Positions 27,749-37,779 are shown, numbered from the stretch's first letter. The stretch: 64,000 nucleotides of DNA from Azospirillum soli (GCF_017876165.1 NZ_JAGINQ010000025.1:1-64000); one strand, 5' to 3'. Made by a program: numbers and translations. The notes: generated by a model from the sequence alone, not told the origin.

Positions 27749-29151
27749 GGCCACCCTCCTTCGCCGCCGGCCACGCGCAGAATGATGAGCGCGCGTTCCG
27801 CCAGGGCCAGCGCCTCGTCCAGCCGCTGCCGGGAGAAGGCACGCCACGCGGCTTCCAGCTCCGCCTGCCGGCTGGACACGGGAAGCCCGCGCGCCGGCCG
27901 ACGCAGCGCCATGGAGAAGGCGGGGTCGGCGGCCTCCGCCGCGGAGACGGGGACGGCGGTGGCCGCCGCCCGCGCGGCGCGCAGCAACTCCGCCGCGACC
28001 GGCTCGTGGCTGGCGGTGCCGTAGAGTGCGGACACGTAGAGTGCCGAAAGGCGCGCCTCCCCCTCGTGGATCAGTTGCCAGACCCGGTTCAGCGTCTTCA
28101 CCCGGAAGGTCACCAACTCATCGAACAGCAGGTTCACCAGCTCGTAGCGGGCGCCGGACAGGGCGCGGTCGAACAGGAACAGGTCGTCCCCCGTCTCCGT
28201 CCGGTAAGGGTCGGGATAGCCGGCGGGAGCCGCCGCGTAGGCGTCGGGCCGCACCGGCAGGCGCTGGATGTCCGGGCGGACCAGCAGGGCCTGACCGGCG
28301 GGCGACAGCAGGAAGTCGATGAAGGCCCCCGCCCCTTCCGGATTCGGCGCGCCGCGCAGCAGCGCTACGCTGGCCGGAAGGAACAGGCTGTCGGCGGGAT
28401 AGGCGAAGCGCAGGTCCTCCTCCCCCGACCCGGCGGACTGTCCGAGGAAGTCGATGCTCAGCCCGACGCCGAAGCGCCCCTTGGCAACGCCGTCCACCAC
28501 GCCATAGCTGCGCGCCGTCACGGTGGCGAGATTGCCGGCGATTTCCAGCCACGTCGCCCAGCCGCGCTCCCATCCCTGCATCTGCAACACGGTCTCGACC
28601 ATCAGGTGCATGGTGCCGGAACGCGACGGGGCGGTGATGCCGAGGTGCCTGGCATAGACGGGGCGGCGCAGATCCTCCCACCGCTTGGGCGCCGGCAGAC
28701 CGTGACGGTCCAGGTAGCCCTGGTTCCACAGCAGCCCGTAACCCGACAGCGCGAAGCCGAGATAGGCGCCGTCCGGATCGTTGATCGGCTGGTTCCCGAC
28801 CGTCGGTGGCGCCCCCGTCGGGCGCGGGGCCACGGGCTCCAGGCGCTTGGCCGCCTTCAACACCTCGAAGGCGTCGGGGGCGGACGCCCAGAAAACGTCC
28901 ACGCTGTCGCCCCCCCGCTCCTGCAACTGGCTGATCGCGGCGGTGGTCTTCGTGTTGACGATGCGCAGACGCCATTGCGGGTGCGCAGCCTCGAACGCCT
29001 CCCGCACGGGTTCGTAAAAGCCCTCGGGAAAGGAGGTCAGCACGGAAACGGCGGCACCCGTCTCTCGCCCGGCCGCAAATTCCGGCGGCAGGAACGGGAA
29101 CAGCAGAAGAGCGGCAACGAGGCCCCTGGCGAGAGCACGCAATCCGGTCAT
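27745..29151 (-). CDS. Periplasmic binding protein of the sensor system, PgtC-like
   Basis: 468 aa with a hydrophobic signal sequence (ALARGLVAALLLFPFLPP). It is paralogous to the transporter's binding protein: VLTSFPEGFYEPV, DVFWASAPDAFEVLKAAKRL, GITAPSRSGTMHLMVETVLQ, FIDFLLSPAGQALLVRPDIQ. It has the same helical C-terminal extension, with PVSAAEAADPAFSM. It is translationally coupled to the kinase gene. The trio matches PgtC-PgtB-PgtA of enterobacteria, in which a binding protein reports phosphoglycerate to the kinase. Start chosen at the signal peptide. Confidence 0.9.
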   Translation of the reverse strand: MTGLRALARGLVAALLLFPFLPPEFAAGRETGAAVSVLTSFPEGFYEPVREAFEAAHPQWRLRIVNTKTTAAISQLQERGGDSVDVFWASAPDAFEVLKAAKRLEPVAPRPTGAPPTVGNQPINDPDGAYLGFALSGYGLLWNQGYLDRHGLPAPKRWEDLRRPVYARHLGITAPSRSGTMHLMVETVLQMQGWERGWATWLEIAGNLATVTARSYGVVDGVAKGRFGVGLSIDFLGQSAGSGEEDLRFAYPADSLFLPASVALLRGAPNPEGAGAFIDFLLSPAGQALLVRPDIQRLPVRPDAYAAAPAGYPDPYRTETGDDLFLFDRALSGARYELVNLLFDELVTFRVKTLNRVWQLIHEGEARLSALYVSALYGTASHEPVAAELLRAARAAATAVPVSAAEAADPAFSMALRRPARGLPVSSRQAELEAAWRAFSRQRLDEALALAERALIILRVAGGEGGWP

Positions 29152-29238
29152 GGCGGATGCCAATGTGCGGGGGCCGCCGTTCCTTTGTCCAACGGTTCCG
29201 TCAAATCCCACACCGGTGACTTCACGACACCGCAACGA

Positions 29239-29273
29239 CAACGGGCGTCAGGCCAATAACCTGACGCCCGTTG
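29239..29273 (-). terminator. Hairpin after ssb
   Basis: Perfect 14-bp stem (CAACGGGCGTCAGG at 29239-29252, its complement at 29260-29273), 37 nt after the ssb stop in the direction of transcription. The downstream side has only scattered T residues (TCGTTG), so it is a strong hairpin with a weak tail. Confidence 0.65.
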
Positions 29274-29309
29274 CTTCACGTTGGTTTGCCAAACGCTTTT
29301 ATGGTCGGG

Positions 29310-29792
29310 TTAGAACGGGATCTCGTCATCGAGGTCCTCGTGCCGGGGCGGAGCACCGCCGCCGCTGCGGCCACCGCCGCCTCCGCCGTAACCGCCACCA
29401 CCGCCGCCGTAGCCGCCTCCGCCGCCACCGCGCGATTCGTAGCCACCGCCACCACCGCCGTAACCGCCGCCTTCGCCGCCCTCACGGGCGCCGCCGGTGA
29501 AGTCGATTTCGTTGACACGCACCGAGAGACCGGCGCCACGGGTGCCGTCGCGCTTCTCATACTCGCGCAGCGTCACCTCGCCGGAGACGACGACCTGCTT
29601 GCCCTTGGTCAGGTGCGGGGCCAGCGACTCGGCGCGACGGCCCCAGATGGAGCAATCGACCCACTGGGTCGTCTTACGCTCGCCAAAGCCCACGTCGTTG
29701 GCGACGCGGAAGCCCAAAACCTTCTCGCCGCTCTGCGTGGTGCGCAGTTCGCCATCCGCGCCCAGGCGTCCCGTAAACGTCCATACATTCAT
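29310..29792 (-). CDS. ssb: Single-stranded DNA-binding protein
   Basis: 160 aa. An OB-fold (residues 1-103: GYRV-like LGFRVANDVGFGERKTTQWV, DCSIWGRRAESLAPHL, KGKQVVVSGEVTLREY) is followed by a very Gly-rich linker and the acidic tip DLDDEIPF that recruits replication and repair partners. The N-terminus MNVWTFTGRLGADGELR is shorter than in typical bacterial SSB. It is divergent from uvrA, as in E. coli, with an SOS box between them, so both may be LexA-controlled. Confidence 0.93.
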   Translation of the reverse strand: MNVWTFTGRLGADGELRTTQSGEKVLGFRVANDVGFGERKTTQWVDCSIWGRRAESLAPHLTKGKQVVVSGEVTLREYEKRDGTRGAGLSVRVNEIDFTGGAREGGEGGGYGGGGGGYESRGGGGGGYGGGGGGYGGGGGGRSGGGAPPRHEDLDDEIPF

Positions 29793-29963
29793 CGCACGCG
29801 TCTCCTACCGCGGGTGTCCCAGCATCCTGTCCGGCCCGTTCGGGCGCCCGGCGGAAGGGCGTCCAGATGCCGAGGGTTCCTGTTCGCAGGGCCGGTTTGG
29901 TGTTTTCCGCCTGGAGCGATTTGCCTCCCCGCGCCGGTACACCCGCCCGGCCGGCGCAAAAGA

Positions 29964-29978
29964 GAACACTCCGTGAAC
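29964..29978. promoter_or_regulatory. LexA (SOS) box 1 in the ssb-uvrA gap
   Basis: GAAC-ACTCCGT-GAAC, the complement of the alphaproteobacterial direct-repeat LexA site GTTC-N7-GTTC, with no mismatch. It lies 172 nt before ssb and 177 nt before uvrA in the 362-nt shared control region, in which no gene is seen. Confidence 0.75.
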
Positions 29979-30145
29979 AAAATATAGCAGAGTGGATGCC
30001 GGAGCGAAACTGTTTCCTTTGCCGTCGTCCACCTTTCCCCAGCGAACCGGACGGGGTGTGCGGCGCGGCGGTGGCAAATCGGTCGCGCCTCCCTCATATC
30101 TGTCCGGGCTTCCTGCTGCTTCCCTTCCGTATGAGTTTCAGCTAA

Positions 30146-30160
30146 GAACACTCCATGAAC
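30146..30160 (+). promoter_or_regulatory. LexA (SOS) box 2 overlapping the uvrA start
   Basis: GAAC-ACTCCAT-GAAC, again an exact GTTC-N7-GTTC site read on the other strand. It differs from box 1 at one spacer base. The uvrA ATG is at 30155-30157, so bound LexA would sit over the start codon. Confidence 0.65.
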
Positions 30161-33007
30161 AAGCACATCAGCGTCCGCGGCGCGCGGGAACACAACCTCA
30201 AGAACGTCGATGTGGACCTGCCGCGCGACGAACTGATCGTCATCACCGGCCTGTCGGGATCGGGCAAATCCTCGCTCGCCTTCGACACGATCTACGCCGA
30301 GGGACAGCGCCGCTACGTGGAGAGCCTGTCGGCCTACGCGCGTCAGTTCCTGGAGCTGATGCAGAAGCCGGACGTCGAATCGATCGAGGGGCTGTCACCG
30401 GCCATCTCGATCGAGCAGAAGACGACCTCGAAGAACCCGCGCTCCACCGTGGGCACGGTAACGGAGATCTACGACTACATGCGCCTGCTCTGGGCGCGGG
30501 TCGGCATCCCCTACTCGCCCGCGACCGGCCTGCCCATCGAGAGCCAAACGGTCAGCCAGATGGTGGACCGCATCCTGGCGATGCCGGAGGGCACGCGCCT
30601 GCTCCTCCTGGCCCCCTTCGTGCGCGGCCGTAAGGGCGAGTACAAGAAGGAAATCCAGGATCTCCGCAAGCGCGGTTTCCAGCGCGTGCGCGTCGATGGC
30701 ACCATGCACGAGATCGACGAGGTTCCGGCGCTCAACAAGAAGCTGAAGCACGACATCGAGGTGGTCGTGGACCGCATCGTCGTGCGCGAGGGGCTGGGCA
30801 ACCGGCTGGCCGATTCGCTGGAAACGGCGCTCGGCCTCGCCGATGGCATCGTGTTCGTGGAGAACGCCGATTCGGGCGAGCAGACCGTCTTCAGCCAGAA
30901 GTTCGCCTGCCCGGTGTCCGGCTTCACCATCCCGGAGATTGAGCCGCGCCTGTTCTCCTTCAACAACCCGTTCGGCGCCTGCCCCGCCTGTGACGGTCTG
31001 GGCAGCAAGATCTACTTCGACCCCATGCTGGTCGTGCCGGATGAGCGGCTGTCGCTGAAGAAGGGCGCCATCGCTCCGTGGGCCGGTTCCTCGTCCCAGT
31101 ATTACGTCCAGACGCTGGAGAGCATCGCCAAGCACTTCGGCGTCAGCATGGACACGCCGTGGGAGGACCTGCCGGAAAAGGTGCGGCAGACGATTCTCTA
31201 TGGGTCGGGCGGCGCGTCGATCACCATGACCTACGACGACGGGCTGCGCAGCTACGAGACGCACAAGGCGTTCGAGGGCATCATCACCAATCTGGAGCGC
31301 CGCTACCGCGAAACGGAAAGCGCCTGGATGCGGGAGGAACTGTCCAAGTACCAGTCCTCCCAGCCCTGCGAGACCTGCAAGGGCGCCCGCCTGAAGCCGG
31401 AGGCGCTGGCCGTCAAGGTGCGCGGCTGCCACATCTCCGAAGCCGCCGAGATGTCCATCGCCGACGCGGCGACGTGGTTCAGCACGCTGAACGACCACCT
31501 GCGCCCGAAGGACAAGGAGATCGCCTACCGCATCCTGAAGGAAATCAACGAGCGGCTGGGTTTCCTGAACGCGGTCGGTCTGGAGTACCTGACCCTCTCG
31601 CGCGGGTCCGGTTCTCTCTCGGGCGGCGAGAGCCAGCGCATCCGCCTCGCCTCGCAGATCGGCTCGGGCCTGACCGGCGTGCTGTACGTTCTGGACGAGC
31701 CCAGCATCGGCCTGCACCAGCGCGACAACGACCGCCTGCTGGCGACCCTCAAGCGGCTCCGCGACCTCGGCAACACCGTGATCGTGGTGGAGCATGACGA
31801 GGATGCCATCCGCTCCGCCGACTATCTGGTGGACATGGGGCCGGGCGCCGGGCAGCACGGCGGCACCGTGGTCGCCCAGGGCACCCCGGCGGAGGTGCAG
31901 GCAAACCCGGCCAGCGTCACTGCGCAGTTCCTGAACGGCACCCGCTTCGTCCCCGTCCCCGACCAGCGCCGCCCCGGCCACAAGGGCCAGTTCCTGGAGG
32001 TCAAGGGTGCGCGCGCCAACAACCTGAAGGACGTGTCGGCGCGCATCCCGCTGGGCACCTTCACCTGCGTCACCGGCGTGTCAGGCGGCGGCAAGTCCAC
32101 GCTGATCATCGAGACGCTGTACAAGGCGGTGGCGCGCAAGCTGATGGGGGCCCGCGAACATCCGGCGGAGCACGACGCGCTGACGGGGCTGGAGCATCTG
32201 GACAAGGTCATCGACATCGACCAGTCGCCCATCGGCCGCACGCCGCGTTCCAACCCCGCGACCTACACCGGCGCCTTCACGCCGATCCGCGACTGGTTCG
32301 CCGGCCTGCCGGAGGCGAAGGCGCGTGGCTACGGCCCCGGCCGTTTCTCCTTCAACGTGAAGGGCGGGCGCTGCGAGGCCTGCCAGGGCGACGGCGTCAT
32401 CAAGATCGAGATGCACTTCCTGCCGGACGTCTACGTCACCTGCGACGTCTGCCACGGCAAGCGCTACAACCGCGAGACCCTGGAAATCCTCTACCGGGAC
32501 AAGAGCATCGCGGACGTGCTCGACATGACCGTCGAGGAAGGCAAGGAGTTCTTCAAGGCCGTCCCCGGCATCCGTGACAAATTGGAGACGCTGGAGCGGG
32601 TGGGCCTCGGCTACATCCACATCGGCCAGCCGGCGACGACCCTGTCCGGCGGCGAGGCGCAGCGCGTGAAGCTGTCCAAGGAGCTGAGCCGCCGCGCCAC
32701 CGGCCGGACGCTCTACATCCTAGACGAGCCGACCACCGGCCTGCACTTTGCCGACGTGGAGAAGCTGATGGAAGTGCTCCACGCGCTGGTGGACCAGGGC
32801 AACACGGTGCTGGTGATCGAACACAATCTGGAGGTCATCAAGACCGCCGACTGGATCATCGACCTTGGCCCTGAAGGCGGCACCGGCGGCGGCGAGCTCG
32901 TGGCCGAAGGAACGCCGGAGGACGTGGTGAAGGTGGCCCGCAGCTACACCGGCCAGTACCTCGCCCCCTACCTGAAGGCGAAGCCGAAAACCCGAAAGAG
33001 GGCATGA
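30155..33007 (+). CDS. uvrA: Excinuclease ABC subunit A
   Basis: UvrA is the damage-sensing ATPase of nucleotide excision repair. It is 950 aa, full length. Two ABC ATPase halves are seen: Walker [10 protein letters not shown] near residue 32 with signature [15 protein letters not shown], and Walker [10 protein letters not shown] near 643 with signature [15 protein letters not shown]. Zinc modules are at CPVSG...CPAC (near 250-275) and CEACQGDG...CDVC (near 745-770). Two SOS boxes upstream suggest LexA control. A GC hairpin with a short T tail follows. Confidence 0.98.
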   Translation: MNKHISVRGAREHNLKNVDVDLPRDELIVITGLSGSGKSSLAFDTIYAEGQRRYVESLSAYARQFLELMQKPDVESIEGLSPAISIEQKTTSKNPRSTVGTVTEIYDYMRLLWARVGIPYSPATGLPIESQTVSQMVDRILAMPEGTRLLLLAPFVRGRKGEYKKEIQDLRKRGFQRVRVDGTMHEIDEVPALNKKLKHDIEVVVDRIVVREGLGNRLADSLETALGLADGIVFVENADSGEQTVFSQKFACPVSGFTIPEIEPRLFSFNNPFGACPACDGLGSKIYFDPMLVVPDERLSLKKGAIAPWAGSSSQYYVQTLESIAKHFGVSMDTPWEDLPEKVRQTILYGSGGASITMTYDDGLRSYETHKAFEGIITNLERRYRETESAWMREELSKYQSSQPCETCKGARLKPEALAVKVRGCHISEAAEMSIADAATWFSTLNDHLRPKDKEIAYRILKEINERLGFLNAVGLEYLTLSRGSGSLSGGESQRIRLASQIGSGLTGVLYVLDEPSIGLHQRDNDRLLATLKRLRDLGNTVIVVEHDEDAIRSADYLVDMGPGAGQHGGTVVAQGTPAEVQANPASVTAQFLNGTRFVPVPDQRRPGHKGQFLEVKGARANNLKDVSARIPLGTFTCVTGVSGGGKSTLIIETLYKAVARKLMGAREHPAEHDALTGLEHLDKVIDIDQSPIGRTPRSNPATYTGAFTPIRDWFAGLPEAKARGYGPGRFSFNVKGGRCEACQGDGVIKIEMHFLPDVYVTCDVCHGKRYNRETLEILYRDKSIADVLDMTVEEGKEFFKAVPGIRDKLETLERVGLGYIHIGQPATTLSGGEAQRVKLSKELSRRATGRTLYILDEPTTGLHFADVEKLMEVLHALVDQGNTVLVIEHNLEVIKTADWIIDLGPEGGTGGGELVAEGTPEDVVKVARSYTGQYLAPYLKAKPKTRKRA

Positions 33008-33042
33008 GGCCAAAGAGCGCCAAGGCCAAAGGGCGTCACAGG

Positions 33043-33066
33043 GGGCCGGGATTTCCCCGGCCCTTT
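33043..33066 (+). terminator. Intrinsic terminator of uvrA
   Basis: Stem GGGCCGGG / CCCGGCCC (33043-33050 and 33056-33063) with a 5-nt loop and TTT directly after, 36 nt past the uvrA stop. Confidence 0.7.
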
Positions 33067-33142
33067 CCCTTCCTGGCGGAAACAAACGCGCGCCACGGGC
33101 GTTCCCCTCCCACAATTCGCTCAACAGGAGGGAGTTTCCCCC

Positions 33143-33349
33143 ATGACCAAGACGATGCTGTCCGGTGTGGCGCTGGCCTTCGGCGCGGCTCTGCTCGTGT
33201 CCGCCTGTGGTTCCGATGAAACGACCCGCAGCACCACCACGACCACCACCACGACGGCCCCGGCAACCTCGGGCTCCACGGTCGTGACCCCGCCGGCCTC
33301 CGGCTCAGCGACGACCATCGAGCGCAACACGACGACCAAGACCTACTGA
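33143..33349 (+). CDS. Thr-rich small lipoprotein
   Basis: 68 aa. Signal sequence with lipobox LLVSAC (Cys22), then GSDETTRS and a run of eight threonines, followed by a Ser/Thr/Pro/Ala tail ending NTTTKTY. It has no folded domain and is probably an outer-membrane lipoprotein or spacer-like peptide of unknown role. A strong GGAGGGAG ribosome site precedes the ATG. A terminator follows, so it looks monocistronic. Confidence 0.75.
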   Translation: MTKTMLSGVALAFGAALLVSACGSDETTRSTTTTTTTTAPATSGSTVVTPPASGSATTIERNTTTKTY

Positions 33350-33374
33350 GGCCGCACGAAGCGCCAAGACGATC

Positions 33375-33413
33375 ACGGCCGGCCGCCCGCGCACCAGCGG
33401 GGCCGGCCGTTTC
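33375..33413 (+). terminator. Intrinsic terminator
   Basis: Stem ACGGCCGGCC / GGCCGGCCGT (33375-33384 and 33401-33410), followed by TTTCATT, 25 nt after the Thr-rich lipoprotein stop. Confidence 0.75.
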
Positions 33414-33538
33414 ATTCGCCGCCGCCATGCCCTTATTCCATCGTCTAGTTCCCCTACAACCTCCAGCGTTTCTATCCTTCCATGCGCAACGCATCGAACG
33501 ATGCGAATGGCGACGATCAACGCGCGGGAGGAAGTTCA

Positions 33539-34015
33539 ATGCTGAAGATGTTCGCGACGGCTGCCGCACTGGTGCTGACGGCCGGTTCGGCCCTGGCTAC
33601 GGAAGTCACTGAATCCGTCATCCTGCCGGTGCCGGTGGAGAAGGTCTGGCAGCAGATCGGCCCCTTCTGCGGCCTGAGCGACTGGCACCCGGCGGTCGAA
33701 AAGTGCGAACTGCGCCGACAGGCCGGCGCGCAGGAACGCGTCATCACGGTCAAGGGCGGCGGCATGATCGAGGAGCGATTGCTGGCCTCCTCCAAGGACG
33801 CGCACCGGATCAAGTACAGCATCCTGTCCAGCCCCCTGCCGGTGAAGGACTATGTCGCCACGGTGTCCGTCAAGCCGGCGGAGAAGGGTTCGCGCGTGGT
33901 GTGGAAGGCCAAATTCACACCGAATGGCGCCAGCGACGATGAAGCACGCAAGATCATCGCCGGCATCTTCACTTCGGGCTTCGACGGGCTGAAACAGAAA
34001 CTCGCCGCCAAATAA
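33539..34015 (+). CDS. Exported SRPBCC (START-like) protein
   Basis: 158 aa. Signal peptide [20 protein letters not shown], then a SRPBCC/polyketide-cyclase-type fold: [68 protein letters not shown]. These small hydrophobic-cavity proteins bind lipids or other ligands; the ligand here is unknown. I chose ATG 33539 for GGGAGGAAG upstream and the signal peptide; an earlier in-frame ATG gives an unlikely hydrophilic start. Confidence 0.85.
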   Translation: MLKMFATAAALVLTAGSALATEVTESVILPVPVEKVWQQIGPFCGLSDWHPAVEKCELRRQAGAQERVITVKGGGMIEERLLASSKDAHRIKYSILSSPLPVKDYVATVSVKPAEKGSRVVWKAKFTPNGASDDEARKIIAGIFTSGFDGLKQKLAAK

Positions 34016-34116
34016 CGCCAAGGGCACGTTCGCGATTCCGGCCGGGCGCGCGGTATCACCTTGCCGAGCGGATGGCGTCGGTCTACTTGTTCGCCAACTT
34101 TCTGAAAGTTGCTGAC

Positions 34117-35475
34117 ATGACCGACACCACTCCCCGTCCCGTTCACGTCATCGGCGGCGGCCTCGCCGGGTCCGAGGCTGCTTGGCAGCTCGCCTCCAGC
34201 GGCGTGCCCGTCGTGCTGCACGAGATGCGCCCCGTCCGCCCGACCGAGGCGCACAGCACGGACAAGCTGGCGGAACTGGTCTGCTCCAACTCCTTCCGGT
34301 CGGACGATGCGGAGTACAACGCGGTTGGGCTGCTGCACGAGGAGATGCGGCGCTGCGACTCGCTGATCCTGCGCTGCGCCGACGCGCACAAGGTGCCGGC
34401 GGGCGGCGCGCTCGCCATGGACCGCGACGGCTTCGCCGGCGCGGTGACGGAGGCCATCGCCTCGCATCCACGCATCACCATCCAGCGCGAAGAGATTGCC
34501 GGCCTGCCGCCGGAGGATTGGGACAGCGTCGTCATCGCCACCGGCCCCCTGACCTCCCCCGCTCTGGCCGAAGCCATCCGCAGCTTCACCGGCGAGGAGT
34601 CGCTGGCCTTCTTCGACGCCATCGCGCCCATCGTCTATTTGGAAAGCGTGGACCTGTCCAAGGCGTGGTTCCAGTCCCGCTACGACAAGCCCGGCCCCGG
34701 CGGCACCGGCAAGGACTACATCAACTGCGCTTTCGAGAAAGACGAATACCGCGCCTTCATCACCGCGCTGATCGAAGGCGAAAAGGTCGATTTCAAGGAG
34801 TGGGAGAAGAACACCCCCTACTTCGAAGGCTGCCTGCCCATCGAGGTGATGGCGGAGCGCGGCGTGGACACGCTGCGTTACGGCCCCATGAAGCCGGTCG
34901 GTCTGACCAACCCGCACAAGCCGGAACGCCGCCCCTACGCCGTGGTGCAGCTTCGCCAGGACAACGCGCTGGGCACGCTCTACAACCTCGTGGGCTTCCA
35001 GACCAAGCTGCGCCACGCCGAACAGCTGCGCATCTTCCGCATGATCCCCGGCCTGGAAAAGGCGGAGTTCGCGCGGCTGGGCGGCCTGCACCGCAACACC
35101 TTCCTGAACAGCCCGCGCCTGCTCGACGGCGCGCTTCGCCTGAAGGCACAGCCGCGCATCCGTTTTGCCGGGCAGGTCACCGGCTGCGAGGGCTATGTGG
35201 AGAGCGCCGCCGTCGGCCTGATGGCCGGCCGCTTCGCCGCCGCCGAACGGCTGGGCCGCGAACCGTCCGCCCCGCCGCCGACCACGGCGCTGGGCGCCAT
35301 CCTCGGCCACATCACCGGCGGCGCGAACGCCGAGACCTTCCAGCCCATGAACGTCAACTTCGGCCTGTTCCCGCCGGTGGACGAGCGCATCCGGGGCCGC
35401 GAGCGCAAGCTGGCCTACACCCGCCGCGCCTTGACAGACCTGGAAGGCTGGCTGAAGGAGGCTACGCCTTCCTGA
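34117..35475 (+). CDS. trmFO: Folate-dependent tRNA uridine-54 methyltransferase
   Basis: TrmFO forms ribothymidine at tRNA position 54 using methylenetetrahydrofolate and FAD. It is 452 aa. The N-terminal FAD-binding [18 protein letters not shown] is followed by [54 protein letters not shown] and the C-terminal GALLGHITGG-like [15 protein letters not shown] 34117 places the dinucleotide-binding motif at the correct distance; the longer ORF start at 34072 is unlikely. Monocistronic by spacing. Confidence 0.97.
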   Translation: MTDTTPRPVHVIGGGLAGSEAAWQLASSGVPVVLHEMRPVRPTEAHSTDKLAELVCSNSFRSDDAEYNAVGLLHEEMRRCDSLILRCADAHKVPAGGALAMDRDGFAGAVTEAIASHPRITIQREEIAGLPPEDWDSVVIATGPLTSPALAEAIRSFTGEESLAFFDAIAPIVYLESVDLSKAWFQSRYDKPGPGGTGKDYINCAFEKDEYRAFITALIEGEKVDFKEWEKNTPYFEGCLPIEVMAERGVDTLRYGPMKPVGLTNPHKPERRPYAVVQLRQDNALGTLYNLVGFQTKLRHAEQLRIFRMIPGLEKAEFARLGGLHRNTFLNSPRLLDGALRLKAQPRIRFAGQVTGCEGYVESAAVGLMAGRFAAAERLGREPSAPPPTTALGAILGHITGGANAETFQPMNVNFGLFPPVDERIRGRERKLAYTRRALTDLEGWLKEATPS

Positions 35476-35593
35476 GAGTGAGAAGGTGAGTGCGTTTGTC
35501 ACACCCTTGGTAAAGAGTCCATACAACTTTCGTTAACGGTTCCTCGGGAACACTCCCCCAACCAACGAACACATGTTTCGCCAGGGTGGGGGA

Positions 35594-37678
35594 ATGTTGA
35601 AGTCGATGTCTCTGGTGACCAAGCTGCTGCTGGTCATCGCCTTGGTCACCATCGTCGGCCTGTCGGCCGGCATCGTCGCCATCACGGCCAAAAGCGGTTC
35701 GGAGATCGAGACGGTCGCCTTCCGCGAGGGCGACGAGATCGGCCATCGCTACGCCGAGTTGGTGCAGCGCCAGTTGAACGACGCCATGGACACCAGCCGG
35801 TTCATCGCATCGTCCCTGGTCAGCCTGAAGGCTGCGGGGTTGACCGACCGCAACACGCTGAACGCCTGGCTGAAGGGGATCGCCGAGGCGAATCCGCAGA
35901 TTCTCGGCGTGTGGGTGGGGATGGAGCCCAACGCGCTCGATGGCCGCGACGCCGACTTCGTCAGCACTCCGGGATCGGACAAGACCGGGCGTTTCCTGCC
36001 CTACTGGAATCGCGGCTCGGGAGCGGTCGCTCTGGAGTCGCTCGTCGGCTATGACGATTCCGGCGCCGACGGTGCCTATTACCAGCTGTCCAAGCGCACC
36101 AAGCGCGAGGTGGTCGTTGAGCCCTACTCCTACGAGGTCGCCGGCAAGAAGGTGCTGATGGTCTCCATGGTCGTTCCGATCATCGAGAACGGCCGTTTCA
36201 TCGGCAACGCCGGCGTGGACGTGTCCACCGACGGCATCTGGTCCATGCTGAAGACGGTGCGGCCGTTCGAAACAGGCTCCGTCTTCCTGATCTCCAACCA
36301 GGGCGTCTGGGCCGCCTACTCCAACGCCGACCATCTGGGGAAACCCATCGAGAAGACCAACGCCCGCCTGGAAGCCGCCAAGGCCGCCGTGCGCGAAGGC
36401 AAGCCGTTCGAGCATTTCTCCGTCTCGGCCAGCCTTGGGACGGAGGTGAAGCAGCTGTTCATCCCGGTGCTCATCGGCACCAGCGGAACGCCCTGGTCCA
36501 TTCTGGTCAACCTGCCGCTCGACAAGGTCGAAGCGCCGGTGATCGGCTTGCGCAATCTCACCATCGCCGGCGGGCTCGCCCTTCTGGCCGTGCTGCTCGC
36601 GTCGCTGTGGATCGCCAGCCGGCAGGTGATCGGCAAGCCGCTTCAGCGGACCATCGCGACGCTGAACGCGGTCACCTCGGGCAATCGCGGCGTCGCGATC
36701 ACCGATCTGGACCGCGCCGACGAGATCGGCTCCATCAACAAGGCGCTGAAGCTGTTCCAGGAGAACAACGCCCGCCTCGCCGAGATGGAGGAGGAGCGCC
36801 ACCGCGAGGAGGTTCGCGCCGCCGAACGCCGCAAGCGCGAACTGGCGGAGGTCGCCGACCGCTTCGAAGCGACGGTCGGCGGCGTCGTCCGCAACGTCTC
36901 GGTCCAGGCGAACCAGATGCGCTCCAACGCGCAGGGGCTGTCCTCCATCGCCGAGCAGACCGACCGTCAGGCCGTGGCGGTTGCAGCCGCCGCCGACGAG
37001 GCCAGCGCCAACGTGCAGACCGTGGCCGCCGCGACCGAAGAGTTGTCCTGCTCGATCAGCGAGATCAACGAACGGATCAGCCACTCGTCCCGCATGGCGA
37101 CCGACGCGGTCGGTGAAGTGGAGCGGACCAACGTCACCGTGGAAGGCCTCGCCGCCGCCGCCCAGAAGATCGGCGACGTGGTCAGCCTGATCCAGGGCAT
37201 CGCGGGGCAGACCAACCTGCTGGCGCTGAACGCCACCATCGAGGCGGCGCGGGCCGGCGAGATGGGCAAGGGCTTTGCCGTCGTGGCGTCGGAGGTCAAG
37301 AACCTCGCCAACCAGACCGCTCGGGCGACCGAGGAGATCTCGGCCCAAATCGCCGACATGCAGACGGTCAGCACCAACGTGGTCAGCGCCATCCAGGCCA
37401 TCGGCCACACCATCGTCAGCATCAACGAAACCATCACCGCCATCGCCGCGGCGGCTGAGGAACAGGGTGCCGCCACCCGGGAAATCAGCCGCAACGTCCA
37501 GCAGGCGGCGACCGGCACCCACGACGTGTCGGCCAACATTGTCGGCGTGACCAAGGCGGCCGGCTCCACCGGCGCCATGGCCGGGCAGGCACTGGACGCG
37601 GCGGCCGAGCTGACCCGTCAGGCCGACCAGTTGCAGAGCGAGGTCGAACGCTTCGTAGCGACCATCCGCGCGGGGTAA
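35594..37678 (+). CDS. Methyl-accepting chemotaxis protein with Cache sensor
   Basis: Membrane chemoreceptor, 694 aa. TM1 is LLLVIALVTIVGLSAGIVAI; the periplasmic double-Cache-type region (about 35-325) contains AEANPQILGVWVGMEP and YSYEVAGKKVLMVSMVVPI; TM2 is NLTIAGGLALLAVLLASLWI. A HAMP domain follows, then the signalling domain with hairpin tip GIAGQTNLLALNATIEAARA. There is no C-terminal NWE(T/S)F-type CheR pentapeptide. The ligand is unknown, but dCache sensors often bind amino or organic acids. GGGTGGGGGA precedes the start; a second ATG 12 nt downstream is possible. Confidence 0.95.
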   Translation: MLKSMSLVTKLLLVIALVTIVGLSAGIVAITAKSGSEIETVAFREGDEIGHRYAELVQRQLNDAMDTSRFIASSLVSLKAAGLTDRNTLNAWLKGIAEANPQILGVWVGMEPNALDGRDADFVSTPGSDKTGRFLPYWNRGSGAVALESLVGYDDSGADGAYYQLSKRTKREVVVEPYSYEVAGKKVLMVSMVVPIIENGRFIGNAGVDVSTDGIWSMLKTVRPFETGSVFLISNQGVWAAYSNADHLGKPIEKTNARLEAAKAAVREGKPFEHFSVSASLGTEVKQLFIPVLIGTSGTPWSILVNLPLDKVEAPVIGLRNLTIAGGLALLAVLLASLWIASRQVIGKPLQRTIATLNAVTSGNRGVAITDLDRADEIGSINKALKLFQENNARLAEMEEERHREEVRAAERRKRELAEVADRFEATVGGVVRNVSVQANQMRSNAQGLSSIAEQTDRQAVAVAAAADEASANVQTVAAATEELSCSISEINERISHSSRMATDAVGEVERTNVTVEGLAAAAQKIGDVVSLIQGIAGQTNLLALNATIEAARAGEMGKGFAVVASEVKNLANQTARATEEISAQIADMQTVSTNVVSAIQAIGHTIVSINETITAIAAAAEEQGAATREISRNVQQAATGTHDVSANIVGVTKAAGSTGAMAGQALDAAAELTRQADQLQSEVERFVATIRAG

Positions 37679-37740
37679 AGCCGCTGCGCAACCCCGGTCG
37701 GGGCCGGACAGGACCGGCGGAGTGCGTGGCCGGGTTTCAA

Positions 37741-37777
37741 TCGAAGGCGTTTGGTGGAAGCCATCAAACGCCTTCGA
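37741..37777. terminator. Hairpin between convergent genes
   Basis: Perfect 13-bp stem TCGAAGGCGTTTG / CAAACGCCTTCGA (37741-37753, 37765-37777) between the chemoreceptor stop and the next, convergent stop at 37780. T tracts are short on both sides. Confidence 0.65.
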
Positions 37778-37779
37778 TG

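Noticed and set aside
25145-28024. 959-codon open frame on the plus strand opposite the kinase and regulator
   Set aside because: Its translation is a low-complexity Arg/Gln/Gly shadow with no domain, while the minus-strand genes show all kinase and regulator motifs.
35534-35541. TTAAC half-site upstream of the chemoreceptor, considered for CtrA
   Set aside because: There is no second TTAA at 7-nt spacing, so the match is no better than chance.
35548-35562. GAAC-N7-CAAC upstream of the chemoreceptor, considered as a third SOS box
   Set aside because: It has one mismatch in a conserved half-site, and the gene has no link to DNA damage.
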